NCBI RefSeq assembly: GCF_026343125.1
Contig: NZ_JAPEMB010000001.1
Coordinates: 6,515,501-6,579,500 of the forward strand
Direction of reading: 5' to 3'
DNA: 64,000 nucleotides
DNA from: Streptomyces sp. NBC_00094
GTDB taxonomy: Bacteria; Actinomycetota; Actinomycetes; Streptomycetales; Streptomycetaceae
Under the pieces are notes generated by a model. It was given only the letters and a program-made list of their open reading frames with translations. It was not told the origin of the DNA and did no database searches. Positions 42,240 through 52,031 of the stretch are shown one piece after another. A program made the translations under genes and the position numbers. How positions within the stretch are numbered: the first letter of the stretch is position 1; each line of letters opens with the position of its first letter.

Positions 42240-42376
42240 CGCGCCCTCGGCCCTTCGATGCCGCCGGTCGCGGTCACCCGCTGCTCGGACGGCTGGTTCA
42301 CCCCCGAACGGGGGTAGTGAGACCTGGGTCACCGATTACACGATGTCCGGGACCGGTCCCGCAACGAGGAGGACAC

Positions 42377-44062
42377 ATGACGGCAGCGAGCGCCACCAGC
42401 GCGACGGAGGAGTTCCGGGCAGCCCGGGACTTCCTGCTCCACCATCGCGAAGCGTACGAGACGGCCTACGAGGGCTTCACCTGGCCCAGGCCCGACCGTT
42501 TCAACTGGGCGCTCGAATGGTTCGACGTCATCGCCGCCGGCAACGACAGAACAGCCCTGCACATCGTGGAGGAGGACGGCTCGGAGACGAAGGTCAGCTT
42601 CGCCGAGATGTCCGCCCGCTCCAACCGCGTCGCCAACTGGCTTCGCTCCACGGGCGTTCGCGCGGGCGACCGGATCATCGTCATGCTCGGCAACCAGGTC
42701 GAGCTGTGGGAGACCATGCTCGCCGCGATGAAGCTGCGCGCCGTCGTCATCCCCGCCACCCCCCTCCTCGGCCCCGCCGACCTGCGCGACCGCGTCGAGC
42801 GGGGGCGCGCCCGCCATGTCCTCGTACGTGCCGAGGACACCGCCAAGTTCGACGACGTCCCCGGCGACTACACCCGGATCGCGATCGGCGGCGACGGGGT
42901 GAACTGGCTCGGGTACGAGCACGCGGCCCAGGAGTCAGCCGACTTCGAGCCCGACGGCGTCACCTTCGCCGGGGACACGCTGATGCTGTACTTCACCTCC
43001 GGGACGACCGCCCGCCCGAAGCTCGTCGAGCAGACCCACACCTCGTACCCGGTCGGGCACCTCTCGACGATGTACTGGATCGGCCTCAAGCCCGGCGACG
43101 TGCACCTGAACATCTCCTCGCCCGGTTGGGCCAAGCACGCCTGGTCCAACCTCTTCGCGCCGTGGAACGCGGAGGCGACCGTCTTCATCCACAACTACAC
43201 GCGCTTCGACCCGGACCGTCTGATGAGCGAGATGGGGCGGCACGGCGTCACGAGTTTCTGTGCCCCGCCGACCGTCTGGCGGATGCTGATCCAGGCCGAC
43301 CTCGGGCAGCTGAAGACCCCGCCGCGCGAGGTCGTCGCCGCAGGCGAACCCCTCAACCCCGAGGTCATCGAGTCGGTACGGCGCACCTGGGGCGTCACCA
43401 TCCGGGACGGCTTCGGCCAGACGGAGACGGCCGTGCAGGTCTCCAACAGCCCCGGCCAGCGGCTCAAGGAGGGCTCCATGGGCCGCCCGAGCCCCGGCTT
43501 CCGGGTGACGCTCGTCGATCCGGTGAGCGGCCGGGCGGACGTGGAGGAGGGCGAGATCTGTCTCGACCTGTCCGCCCACCCGGTGGGCCTGATGACCGGC
43601 TACCACGGTGACCCGGAGCGTACGGCCGAGGCCATGGAGGGCGGCTACTACCGCACCGGTGACATCGGATCGCGGGACGAGGACGGCTACATCACGTACA
43701 TCGGGCGTGCCGACGACGTCTTCAAGGCCTCCGACTACAAGATCAGCCCCTTCGAGCTGGAGAGCGCCCTCCTGGAGCACGAGGCCGTCGCCGAGGCCGC
43801 CGTGGTCCCGGCCCCCGACCCGCTGCGGCTCGCCGTCCCCAAGGCGTACGTCGTCCTCGCGGCCGGATGGGAGCCGGACGCCGAGACGGCGAAGGCCCTC
43901 TTCGCCCACTCGCGCGCGGTCCTCGCCCCGTACAAGCGCGTCCGGCGCATCGAGTTCGCCGAGCTGCCCAAGACCGTCTCCGGAAAGATCCGGCGCGTGG
44001 AACTGCGCCGGCTCACCGCCGAGGGCGGCGGCAAGGAGTACACCGAAGGAGACCTCGCATGA
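42377..44062 (+). CDS. AMP-binding acyl-CoA ligase (benzoate/medium-chain type)
   Basis: The 561-residue protein has the adenylate-forming motifs: A3 P-loop LMLYFTSGTTARPKLVEQTH, A5 GFGQTETAVQ, A7 YYRTGDIGSRDEDGYITYIG, A8 region ADDVFKASDYKISPFELESA, and the catalytic Lys in KTVSGKIRRVELR. The N-terminus (FNWALEWFDVIAAGN) is typical of benzoate-CoA/medium-chain ligases. It activates an aromatic or aliphatic acid with ATP and CoA. It overlaps the next ligase by ATGA and is divergent from a GAF/LuxR regulator. Confidence 0.88.
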   Translation: MTAASATSATEEFRAARDFLLHHREAYETAYEGFTWPRPDRFNWALEWFDVIAAGNDRTALHIVEEDGSETKVSFAEMSARSNRVANWLRSTGVRAGDRIIVMLGNQVELWETMLAAMKLRAVVIPATPLLGPADLRDRVERGRARHVLVRAEDTAKFDDVPGDYTRIAIGGDGVNWLGYEHAAQESADFEPDGVTFAGDTLMLYFTSGTTARPKLVEQTHTSYPVGHLSTMYWIGLKPGDVHLNISSPGWAKHAWSNLFAPWNAEATVFIHNYTRFDPDRLMSEMGRHGVTSFCAPPTVWRMLIQADLGQLKTPPREVVAAGEPLNPEVIESVRRTWGVTIRDGFGQTETAVQVSNSPGQRLKEGSMGRPSPGFRVTLVDPVSGRADVEEGEICLDLSAHPVGLMTGYHGDPERTAEAMEGGYYRTGDIGSRDEDGYITYIGRADDVFKASDYKISPFELESALLEHEAVAEAAVVPAPDPLRLAVPKAYVVLAAGWEPDAETAKALFAHSRAVLAPYKRVRRIEFAELPKTVSGKIRRVELRRLTAEGGGKEYTEGDLA

Positions 44063-45648
44063 CGCTCTCGTACGCGCACGGGGCGTCCGGCACCGCCCTC
44101 CTCGGCGACACCGTCGGCGCCAACCTCGACCGGGCCGTCGCCACCTGGCCCGAACGGGAGGCGCTCGTCGACGTCCCCGGCGGACGGCGCTGGACCTACG
44201 CCCGATTCGGCGCCGACGTCGACCGGTTGGCGGAGGCGCTGCTCGGCAGCGGTGTCCGGAAGGGTGACAGGGTCGGCATCTGGGCGGTGAACTGCGCCGA
44301 GTGGGTCCTCGTCCAGTACGCCACCGCCCGCATCGGCGCCGTGATGGTCACCATCAACCCCGCCTATCGTGCCCACGAGTTGGCGTACGTGCTCAACCAG
44401 GCCGGCATCTCCCTGCTCTTCGCCACGCTCACCCACAAGGGCAGTGACTACCGGGCCATGGTCGAGGAAGTGCGGCGGGAGTGCCGTGAGTTGAGGGAGG
44501 TCGTCTACTTCGGAGACCCGAGCTGGGACGGACTCCTCACGCGGACGGCGGGGGAGTCGCGCCCGGAGCCGCTTTCCTGTGACGAGCCGGTCAACATCCA
44601 GTACACCTCGGGGACCACCGGCTTCCCCAAGGGGGCCACCCTCTCCCACCACAACATCCTCAACAACGGTTATTTCGTCGGGGAGATGATCGCCTACACC
44701 GAGCAGGACCGGATCTGCGTGCCGGTGCCCTTCTATCACTGCTTCGGCATGGTGATGGCCAACCTCGCCGCCACCTCGCACGGCGCCTGCCTGGTGATCC
44801 CCGCCCCTTCCTTCGACCCGGCGGCCACGCTCCGCGCGGTGCAGGAGGAGCACTGCACCTCCCTGTACGGGGTGCCGACGATGTTCATCGCCGAGCTGAA
44901 CCTCCCCGACTTCGCCACGTACGACCTCTCCACCCTCCGCACCGGGATCATGGCCGGTTCGCCCTGCCCGGTGGAGGTGATGAAGCGGGTCGTCGCCGAG
45001 ATGAACATGGCGGAGGTGTCGATCTGTTACGGCATGACCGAGACCTCGCCCGTGTCCACCCAGACCCGGCGCGACGACGACCTGGAGCGCCGCACGGGAA
45101 CCGTCGGCCGGGTCCTGCCGCACGTCGAGGTCAAGATCGTCGACCCGGCGACCGGACTGACCGTGGAACGCGGCACGGCGGGGGAGCTCTGCACCCGCGG
45201 CTACAGCGTGATGCTCGGCTACTGGGAAGAGCCGGACAAGACCGCCGAGGTGATCGACGCGGGCCGCTGGATGCACACCGGGGACCTGGCGGTGATGCGG
45301 GACGACGGGTACGTCCAGATCGTCGGCCGCATCAAGGACATGATCATCCGGGGCGGCGAGAACGTGTACCCGCGCGAGATCGAGGAGTTCCTCTACGGGC
45401 ACGCCAAGATCGCCGACGTCCAGGTCGTCGGCGTGCCCGACGCGCGGTACGGGGAGGAGATCCTGGCCTGCGTGATCCCCCGGGACCCGGCCGACCCGCC
45501 GAGCCTGGAGGACATCACCGCCTTCTGCCGCGGCCGGCTCGCCCACTACAAGATCCCGCGCAGGGTGGAGGTCCTCGCCGAGTTCCCGATGACGGTGAGC
45601 GGCAAGGTGCGGAAGGTGGAGCTGCGGGAGCGGTACGGGACCGACTGA
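44059..45648 (+). CDS. AMP-binding fatty-acid-CoA ligase
   Basis: The 529-residue protein shows IQYTSGTTGFPKGATLSHHN (P-loop), FYHCFGMVMANLAATSHGAC, YGMTETSPVS, MHTGDLAVMRDDGYVQIVGR, IKDMIIRGGENVYPREIEEF and the terminal catalytic TVSGKVRKVELRE. It is close to the FadD/AcsA-like acyl-CoA ligases that use medium to long acids. It is translationally coupled to the first ligase, so the two probably activate related substrates, or one primes and the other extends a catabolic route. Confidence 0.9.
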   Translation: MTLSYAHGASGTALLGDTVGANLDRAVATWPEREALVDVPGGRRWTYARFGADVDRLAEALLGSGVRKGDRVGIWAVNCAEWVLVQYATARIGAVMVTINPAYRAHELAYVLNQAGISLLFATLTHKGSDYRAMVEEVRRECRELREVVYFGDPSWDGLLTRTAGESRPEPLSCDEPVNIQYTSGTTGFPKGATLSHHNILNNGYFVGEMIAYTEQDRICVPVPFYHCFGMVMANLAATSHGACLVIPAPSFDPAATLRAVQEEHCTSLYGVPTMFIAELNLPDFATYDLSTLRTGIMAGSPCPVEVMKRVVAEMNMAEVSICYGMTETSPVSTQTRRDDDLERRTGTVGRVLPHVEVKIVDPATGLTVERGTAGELCTRGYSVMLGYWEEPDKTAEVIDAGRWMHTGDLAVMRDDGYVQIVGRIKDMIIRGGENVYPREIEEFLYGHAKIADVQVVGVPDARYGEEILACVIPRDPADPPSLEDITAFCRGRLAHYKIPRRVEVLAEFPMTVSGKVRKVELRERYGTD

Positions 45649-45659
45649 CGGCCTTGTGC

Positions 45660-45874
45660 CGGCGGGCTCTCCCGCCGGCGCCCCCGTACTGACGGGCTCT
45701 CCGGCCGGACCCTCCCGTGGCGGCGGGCTCTCCGGCCGGACCCTCCCGTGGCGGCGGGCTCTCCGGCCGGACCCTCCCGTGGCGGCGGGCTCGCCCGCCG
45801 GCCCCTTCCGCGCCGGCGGGCTTTCCGGCCGGACCCTCCCCTGCAGGCAGGCTCTCCGGCCTGCCCCTTCCGTG
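45660..45874. repeat. Array of about seven 30-31-bp repeats
   Basis: The unit, CGGCGGGCTCTCCGGCCGGA followed by CCCTCCCGTGG, is repeated with increasing divergence toward the right. Most units can form a short CCGGC/GCCGG stem. The array fills the space between the ligase stop and the convergent GNAT gene and could act as a composite terminator. Confidence 0.8.
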
Positions 45875-45899
45875 TCGGGAGGTCCGCTGACCGCCCCCG

Positions 45900-46415
45900 T
45901 CAGCAGACCTCCCGGCGCATGCACACCCGGGGCCAGACCGAGAGGCCGTGGGCCGCCTCGGCGCGGCTGATCTCGCGCAGGCCCTCCGTCAGCGCCGGGT
46001 CCGACTCGGCCAGCGGGCGGAAGCCGAGCCGGGTGTAGTACGGGGCGTTCCAGGGGACCTCGGTGAAGGTCGTCAGGGTCAGGGCCGTCAGGCCCTGCTC
46101 GCGGGCGGCCGCCGCGAGGTGTTCGATCAGCGCCCGGCCGACGCCCCGACGGGCCGCGGCCGGGTGCACCGACACCTGCTCGATGTGGGCGGAGCCGTCG
46201 ACCATGTCGGCGAGCAGGTAGGCGACCGGGTGGTCCGCCGTGTCCACCGCCACCCAGGCCCGTCCCTCGCAGCGGTACGCCTCCAGGACGTCCAGGGGCA
46301 GGGGGTCGTCGTCGGCGATCGCCGCCATGCCGAGAGAACGGAACGGCTCGCCCGCCGCCCGTTCGATGTCCTGGAGCAGCGGGAGTTCGGCCGGAGCGGC
46401 CGCTCTGATGCGCAT
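45900..46415 (-). CDS. GNAT-family N-acetyltransferase
   Basis: The 171-residue protein (ATG at 46415) has the GNAT acetyl-CoA binding motif A, IEQVSVHPAAARRGVGRALIEHLAAAA, a preceding beta strand VAYLLADMVDG, and the C-terminal PYYTRLGFRPL. It transfers an acetyl group to an unknown amine. No ribosome site is evident before the ATG, and CATACTG upstream suggests a short leader. Confidence 0.88.
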   Translation of the reverse strand: MRIRAAAPAELPLLQDIERAAGEPFRSLGMAAIADDDPLPLDVLEAYRCEGRAWVAVDTADHPVAYLLADMVDGSAHIEQVSVHPAAARRGVGRALIEHLAAAAREQGLTALTLTTFTEVPWNAPYYTRLGFRPLAESDPALTEGLREISRAEAAHGLSVWPRVCMRREVC

Positions 46416-46434
46416 ACGACAGTATGGCGCGACG

Positions 46435-47277
46435 TCAGGCGGAGGGGTGGCCCGCACCCCTGCCGGGCTCCGGCGGCGGCCGGTTCCGGTCCGGTTCGCG
46501 CGGGCGGTCGAGCAGGCCCCCGTCGCGGGAGAAGCGGGGCAGGAACAGGGCCAGCGCCGGATCCCCGTACAGCGCCACGTACAGCTGGACGAGGCGTCCG
46601 TCCGTCACCTCGCGCCGGTGCGCGGGCAGCGGATGCCGCTCCCGCAGACCGGCGAGCAGCTGCCGCGCCGCCCGGGTGGCCGGCGGCAGCCGCAGCAGCG
46701 CGACCGCGACGAGGACCGGGGCGACGGTGACCGCGAGGAGGGCGCCCACGCCGCCGGGACCGCCGCCCAGTCCTGTGCCGGACGCGCCTCCGTACCCCGC
46801 GTGGGCCCAGGCCGCGAGGAGCCCGGCGCCGACCGTCAGCGGTACGCACGCGAGCAGGACGCGTGCGGCCCGGAGCCGGGTGGGCGGCCGCAGCAGCCCG
46901 GCCCGGCCGAGCTCGGCGCGCAGCGCGTCCACGGCTCGCCGGGCCTCGGGGCGCAGGGCGAGGGCCCGCAGCGCCAGGGCCCGGTGCAGGGCCCCGTGGA
47001 CGCCGAGTTGGACGGGGTCACGGGTCCGCCCCGGGCCTCCGTTGGCCCGAACGGTACGTTTGCGGCCGGCGGCCACCGCCCCGCGCTGGTGCAGTGCCAC
47101 GAGCGCGACCGTGACGGCCGCCCGCCGCCCTCCCCGCAGCAGCGCGAGGGCCTGCGGAGGCGGCTCGGCGCCGCTGGGCCACCCCTCGGTTTCCTGGCTG
47201 CGGGTTCGCAACAGCGCGGCGGCGAGCGCCAGTTCCGCGCAGGACACTCCGATGAACCACCACAACATCGTCGGCAT
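46435..47277 (-). CDS. TIGR04222-type membrane protein
   Basis: The 280-residue protein has an N-terminal membrane helix (MLWWFIGVSCAELALAAALL), a central soluble part (PPQALALLRGGRRAAVTVALVALHQRGAV and a second winged-helix-like repeat PVQLGVHGALHRAL), then two membrane segments (about residues 158-178 and 190-215). This matches actinobacterial TIGR04222 proteins of unknown function. The C-terminus is Pro/Arg-rich and cytoplasmic. GGGGG lies before the ATG. Confidence 0.78.
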   Translation of the reverse strand: MPTMLWWFIGVSCAELALAAALLRTRSQETEGWPSGAEPPPQALALLRGGRRAAVTVALVALHQRGAVAAGRKRTVRANGGPGRTRDPVQLGVHGALHRALALRALALRPEARRAVDALRAELGRAGLLRPPTRLRAARVLLACVPLTVGAGLLAAWAHAGYGGASGTGLGGGPGGVGALLAVTVAPVLVAVALLRLPPATRAARQLLAGLRERHPLPAHRREVTDGRLVQLYVALYGDPALALFLPRFSRDGGLLDRPREPDRNRPPPEPGRGAGHPSA

Positions 47278-47378
47278 GACGCCACCCCCCGAGGGTGTTG
47301 TGCCCGGGGGAGCGTGATCGTCACGCGTGAATGGCCGGTTTCGGATGGAGGGGGAGGGGGATCGTGCTCCGCCGGAGC

Positions 47379-48878
47379 TCAGGCGCCACCGGCGGCGAGC
47401 TCGTCGGCGGCGTTGTTGACGGGCTGCGGGGTGCCGGTCAGGTCGAGGACGAAGAGCGGGAGCCCGATCTCGGCGGCGCGCTTGCGGGCCTCCGGGGTGT
47501 AGCCGGCCAGCGAGAAGAACGCGCTCACGCTGGCGGTGGGCGTGCTCAGACCGTTGAGCCAGAGGCACTCGACGGCCCGCAGTCCGGCCGGCCGCGTGCT
47601 CGGGTCCACCTGCGCGACGAGCCCCGGCGCCCGCAGGTCCACGCCGGAGGCGGGGCGGTCCTCGGGCTGGACGACATCCCGGAAACCGAGCCAGCGGAGG
47701 TATCCGGCGGCCGCGGCCACCGCGTCCCGCGCGGTCCGGATCGTCACCGGCCGGAACGCGCCCCGCACCGGCGCCGGGCGCGGGGCCACGGGGGGCGGCG
47801 GGGTGTGCGTGGGGTACCGCTCGGCGAACGATCGATGGGTACGGGACGGGTGCGGCACGCCCGGGTCGCCCGCGGCGCCGCCGTCCCGCCCGCTCGGGCC
47901 CCTGCCGAACCACTCCGACCCGGGCTCGACCGCACGGGGCCTGGCCGGACCACTGGGCGCCTCCGCCCCCGTCCCACCGGGCCCTCCCGTACTGGGGCGC
48001 GTGGGCGCGGCTTCCGGCCGGGGCCCGAAGGTCCCGCCGGCGGCCGTGGGCGGGATGAGCCCCCGGCCCCCTGGGCCACCGGGCCCGCCGGGTGCCGCGC
48101 CGTGACCACCCGGGGCAGCGCCCGGGTGCGTACCGGAGGGTCCCGCGTGACCGGATCCGCCGACCGGGCCCGAGGCGGGTGAGGGCGGAGGAGTCCGAAG
48201 GTCGGGCGGCGACAACGTACCGCCGGTGTCGACCGGTCCCCGCAGGACACGAGCCTCAGCGCCGCCCGCGCCGCCGACTCCCGTCGAGCCGCGCAAGCCC
48301 GCCGGGCCGTCCGGACCGGCGAGGTCACCCGGGCCCCTGCGGTCTCCTGAGCCTCCGGTGCCTCCTGAGCCTCCGGTGCCTCCTGAGCCTCCGGTGCCTC
48401 CGGTGCCTCCGGTACCGCCCGAGCCACCCGAGCCGCTCAGGTCCCCCAAGCCCCCGAAGCCGCCCAGGTCACCCAAGCCACCCAAGCCACCGAGGCCTCC
48501 CGGGCCGCCCAAGCCCCCCAGGCGTCCCGCGCCTCCCGCGCCGTCGTCGGCGCCGCCCGTCGCGCCGTCCCCGCCCCGCGCCGTTTGCGGCCCGCCGTCC
48601 ACCGGGGTCTCCGCGTCCACCGGGCGGACCGGGACCCGGAGGACCGTGCCGCAGGCGCAGCCGAGTTCCGGGTGGGGCCAGTCGTCCTCGCGGCCGCAGG
48701 CTCCGCAGCGGACGGTGACCCACTCGTCCGTCCAGTTCCGGTGCGTGATCGGTTCCGCCGTCGCGCCCGCCGTCACCGGTGGCGCCACCGGGCTTCCGCA
48801 CGCGCACGGGAAGACGGGTGCCGCGTACGCCTGCGTACGAAGGCACTCCGGGCAACGCACCGGTACCGACTCAGCCAC
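47379..48878 (-). CDS. Zinc-ribbon / Gly-rich / Mrr-like nuclease-fold protein
   Basis: From the GTG at 48878 the product is 499 residues. It starts with two zinc ribbons (RCPECLRTQ...FPCACG and RCGACGRE...GCACGT), continues with a Gly/Ser/Thr/Pro-rich disordered linker of about 270 residues containing many GGTGGSGG repeats, and ends in a 110-residue domain. That domain, AAGYLRWLGFRDVVQPEDRP then GVDLRAPGLVAQVDPSTRPA, resembles the Mrr/restriction-endonuclease-like fold. Active members have Q-x-K where this has AQVDPS, so the catalytic Lys seems absent. It may be a DNA-binding or inactive relative. Confidence 0.72.
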   Translation of the reverse strand: MAESVPVRCPECLRTQAYAAPVFPCACGSPVAPPVTAGATAEPITHRNWTDEWVTVRCGACGREDDWPHPELGCACGTVLRVPVRPVDAETPVDGGPQTARGGDGATGGADDGAGGAGRLGGLGGPGGLGGLGGLGDLGGFGGLGDLSGSGGSGGTGGTGGTGGSGGTGGSGGTGGSGDRRGPGDLAGPDGPAGLRGSTGVGGAGGAEARVLRGPVDTGGTLSPPDLRTPPPSPASGPVGGSGHAGPSGTHPGAAPGGHGAAPGGPGGPGGRGLIPPTAAGGTFGPRPEAAPTRPSTGGPGGTGAEAPSGPARPRAVEPGSEWFGRGPSGRDGGAAGDPGVPHPSRTHRSFAERYPTHTPPPPVAPRPAPVRGAFRPVTIRTARDAVAAAAGYLRWLGFRDVVQPEDRPASGVDLRAPGLVAQVDPSTRPAGLRAVECLWLNGLSTPTASVSAFFSLAGYTPEARKRAAEIGLPLFVLDLTGTPQPVNNAADELAAGGA

Positions 48879-49008
48879 AACCCCGACCCCCTGTCGTTCC
48901 GCCCCATCGTCCACCCATCGGACACCTCGGGGGAGGGAGTTCGGCCACTTCGGTGATCCCGCGGGGCGGACTTCTCTTGACGGCTCTCCGCGCCCCGACC
49001 TACATTGC

Positions 49009-49023
49009 TTCCGTATAGCAGAA
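49009..49023. promoter_or_regulatory. Imperfect TTCCG-N5-CGGAA operator, distal, upstream of gcl
   Basis: TTCCGTATAGCAGAA has one mismatch to the TTCCG-N5-CGGAA palindrome and is centred 21 bp (two helical turns) upstream of the perfect site at 49030. The same pair arrangement occurs at hyi. Confidence 0.65.
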
Positions 49024-49029
49024 CAGTAT

Positions 49030-49044
49030 TTCCGCATTACGGAA
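49030..49044. promoter_or_regulatory. Perfect TTCCG-N5-CGGAA operator, proximal, upstream of gcl
   Basis: TTCCGCATTACGGAA is a perfect 15-bp palindrome with a 5-base spacer, 70 bp before the gcl ATG. It is proposed as the binding site of an IclR-type (AllR-like) regulator of glyoxylate metabolism. Confidence 0.75.
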
Positions 49045-49114
49045 ACAGGCCTCCCCGGCTCCCCGAGCCGCCGAGGGGCGCCTGCCTCCGACCGGCCGAA
49101 GCAGGAGCACTCCC

Positions 49115-50902
<1,788 letters not shown>

Positions 50903-50938
50903 CGACCCTGAAGGCTGTCCGACCCCGGGCGCCGTGAC

Positions 50939-50976
50939 ACGGCCCCCGTCCCGATGAGCACCGGGACGGGGGCCGT
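50939..50976. terminator. Bidirectional hairpin terminator
   Basis: A 15-bp perfect stem (50939-50953 and 50962-50976, ACGGCCCCCGTCCCG) with an 8-nt loop and a following TTCC separates gcl from the convergent ArsR-type gene. Confidence 0.8.
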
Positions 50977-50983
50977 TCCCCGT

Positions 50984-51958
50984 TCACTGCCGCGCCGCCC
51001 CCACGAGCACCGCGCCCGCCTCCGTCCACTCGTACAGCACCGAACGCCCCGCCCGCCCCTTCCGTACGAGCCCGGCGTCCCGCAGCACCTTCAGGTGCCG
51101 GCCCACCGACCCGAGGCCCTGCCCGGTCAGGGCCACCAACTGGCTGGTGGACTTGGGGGTTTCGAGCCGTACGAGGACCCCGGCGCGCGCCCCGCCGAGC
51201 AGCGCGCCGAGCGCCTCGGGTGCGAGGGCGCCCGTCTCGCCCGTGAGGGCGCCGGAGCACGCGTACACGATGGCGAACCGCTCGGAGCCCTCCCAGGAGA
51301 CCCACGCCTGGTGCGGTGTCACGGGGACGAAGAGCAGCCGGCCGCCGTCGACCCGTCTCGGCGGATACGCGCGGGGGTTGACCTGGAGCCGCCCGTCGCC
51401 CAGCCAGCGCATCTTCCCCGGGGACAGCTCGTCGAGCGCCGCCACCCAGCCGTCCCGGGCCAATCGCGCGGTCCGTGCCACGACATCGGCCTCCAGGACC
51501 CGGCGGCGGCGCGGCCAGTCGGGCAGCACCGTCTCCCGCCACACCCACTCCAGGACTTCCGCCATCCGGTGCGGCAGATCCCTCGCCGACCGCAGCGGCT
51601 CGGGTACGGGGCCGCCGACCGCCACCTCCAACTGCGGTACGGCGTCGGAGGGTTCCGCCTCGCGGACCGCGGCGACCTCCTCCTCGAAGGACCGTTCGCG
51701 CTCGCCCGTCGGCGTCGGCGTCAGGAAGTCGGCGTTCCAGGTGGGCCCCAGTGCCGCCCGTACGAGCAGCGCGTCGAGCGGTTCGGCGGCGAGACGTTCG
51801 CGGTACGCGGGCAGGTGCGTCGCCAGCCAGGCCCGCTCGCCGGGGTGGGTGCCGGCGGCCGCGTCCAGGATCTTCAGGGCCGCGATCGTCTCGGCGAGCG
51901 GCGAGACGACGAACCTGCTCCCGGCGAGGGAGTCCGTACCGATCTGCCACCAGCCCAT
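50984..51958 (-). CDS. ArsR-type HTH regulator with DUF5937-like N-domain
   Basis: The 324-residue protein has a long N-terminal domain (FVVSPLAETIAALKILDAAA, then GERAWLATHLPAYRERLAAEPLDALL) and a C-terminal ArsR winged helix (STSQLVALTGQGLGSVGRHLKVLRDAGLVRKGRAGRSVLYEWTEAG). Such proteins commonly repress an adjacent MFS gene, and here an MFS transporter is divergently encoded 73 bp away. The ATG at 51958 has AAAGGA upstream. Confidence 0.87.
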   Translation of the reverse strand: MGWWQIGTDSLAGSRFVVSPLAETIAALKILDAAAGTHPGERAWLATHLPAYRERLAAEPLDALLVRAALGPTWNADFLTPTPTGERERSFEEEVAAVREAEPSDAVPQLEVAVGGPVPEPLRSARDLPHRMAEVLEWVWRETVLPDWPRRRRVLEADVVARTARLARDGWVAALDELSPGKMRWLGDGRLQVNPRAYPPRRVDGGRLLFVPVTPHQAWVSWEGSERFAIVYACSGALTGETGALAPEALGALLGGARAGVLVRLETPKSTSQLVALTGQGLGSVGRHLKVLRDAGLVRKGRAGRSVLYEWTEAGAVLVGAARQ

Positions 51959-52031
51959 GGGTGAGCGCCCGTCCTTTCGCCTCCACGCGAAACAGTACCG
52001 GCGCGGACCGACCGCCCCGAGACTTCCCGGC

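Noticed and set aside
42049..43611. A 520-codon plus-strand frame starting in the minisatellite
   Set aside because: It is out of frame with the acyl-CoA ligase, which has a ribosome site and all adenylation motifs.
45660..45874. CRISPR-like repeats
   Set aside because: The 30-31-bp units abut each other without spacers and degrade steadily, so this is a simple tandem array.
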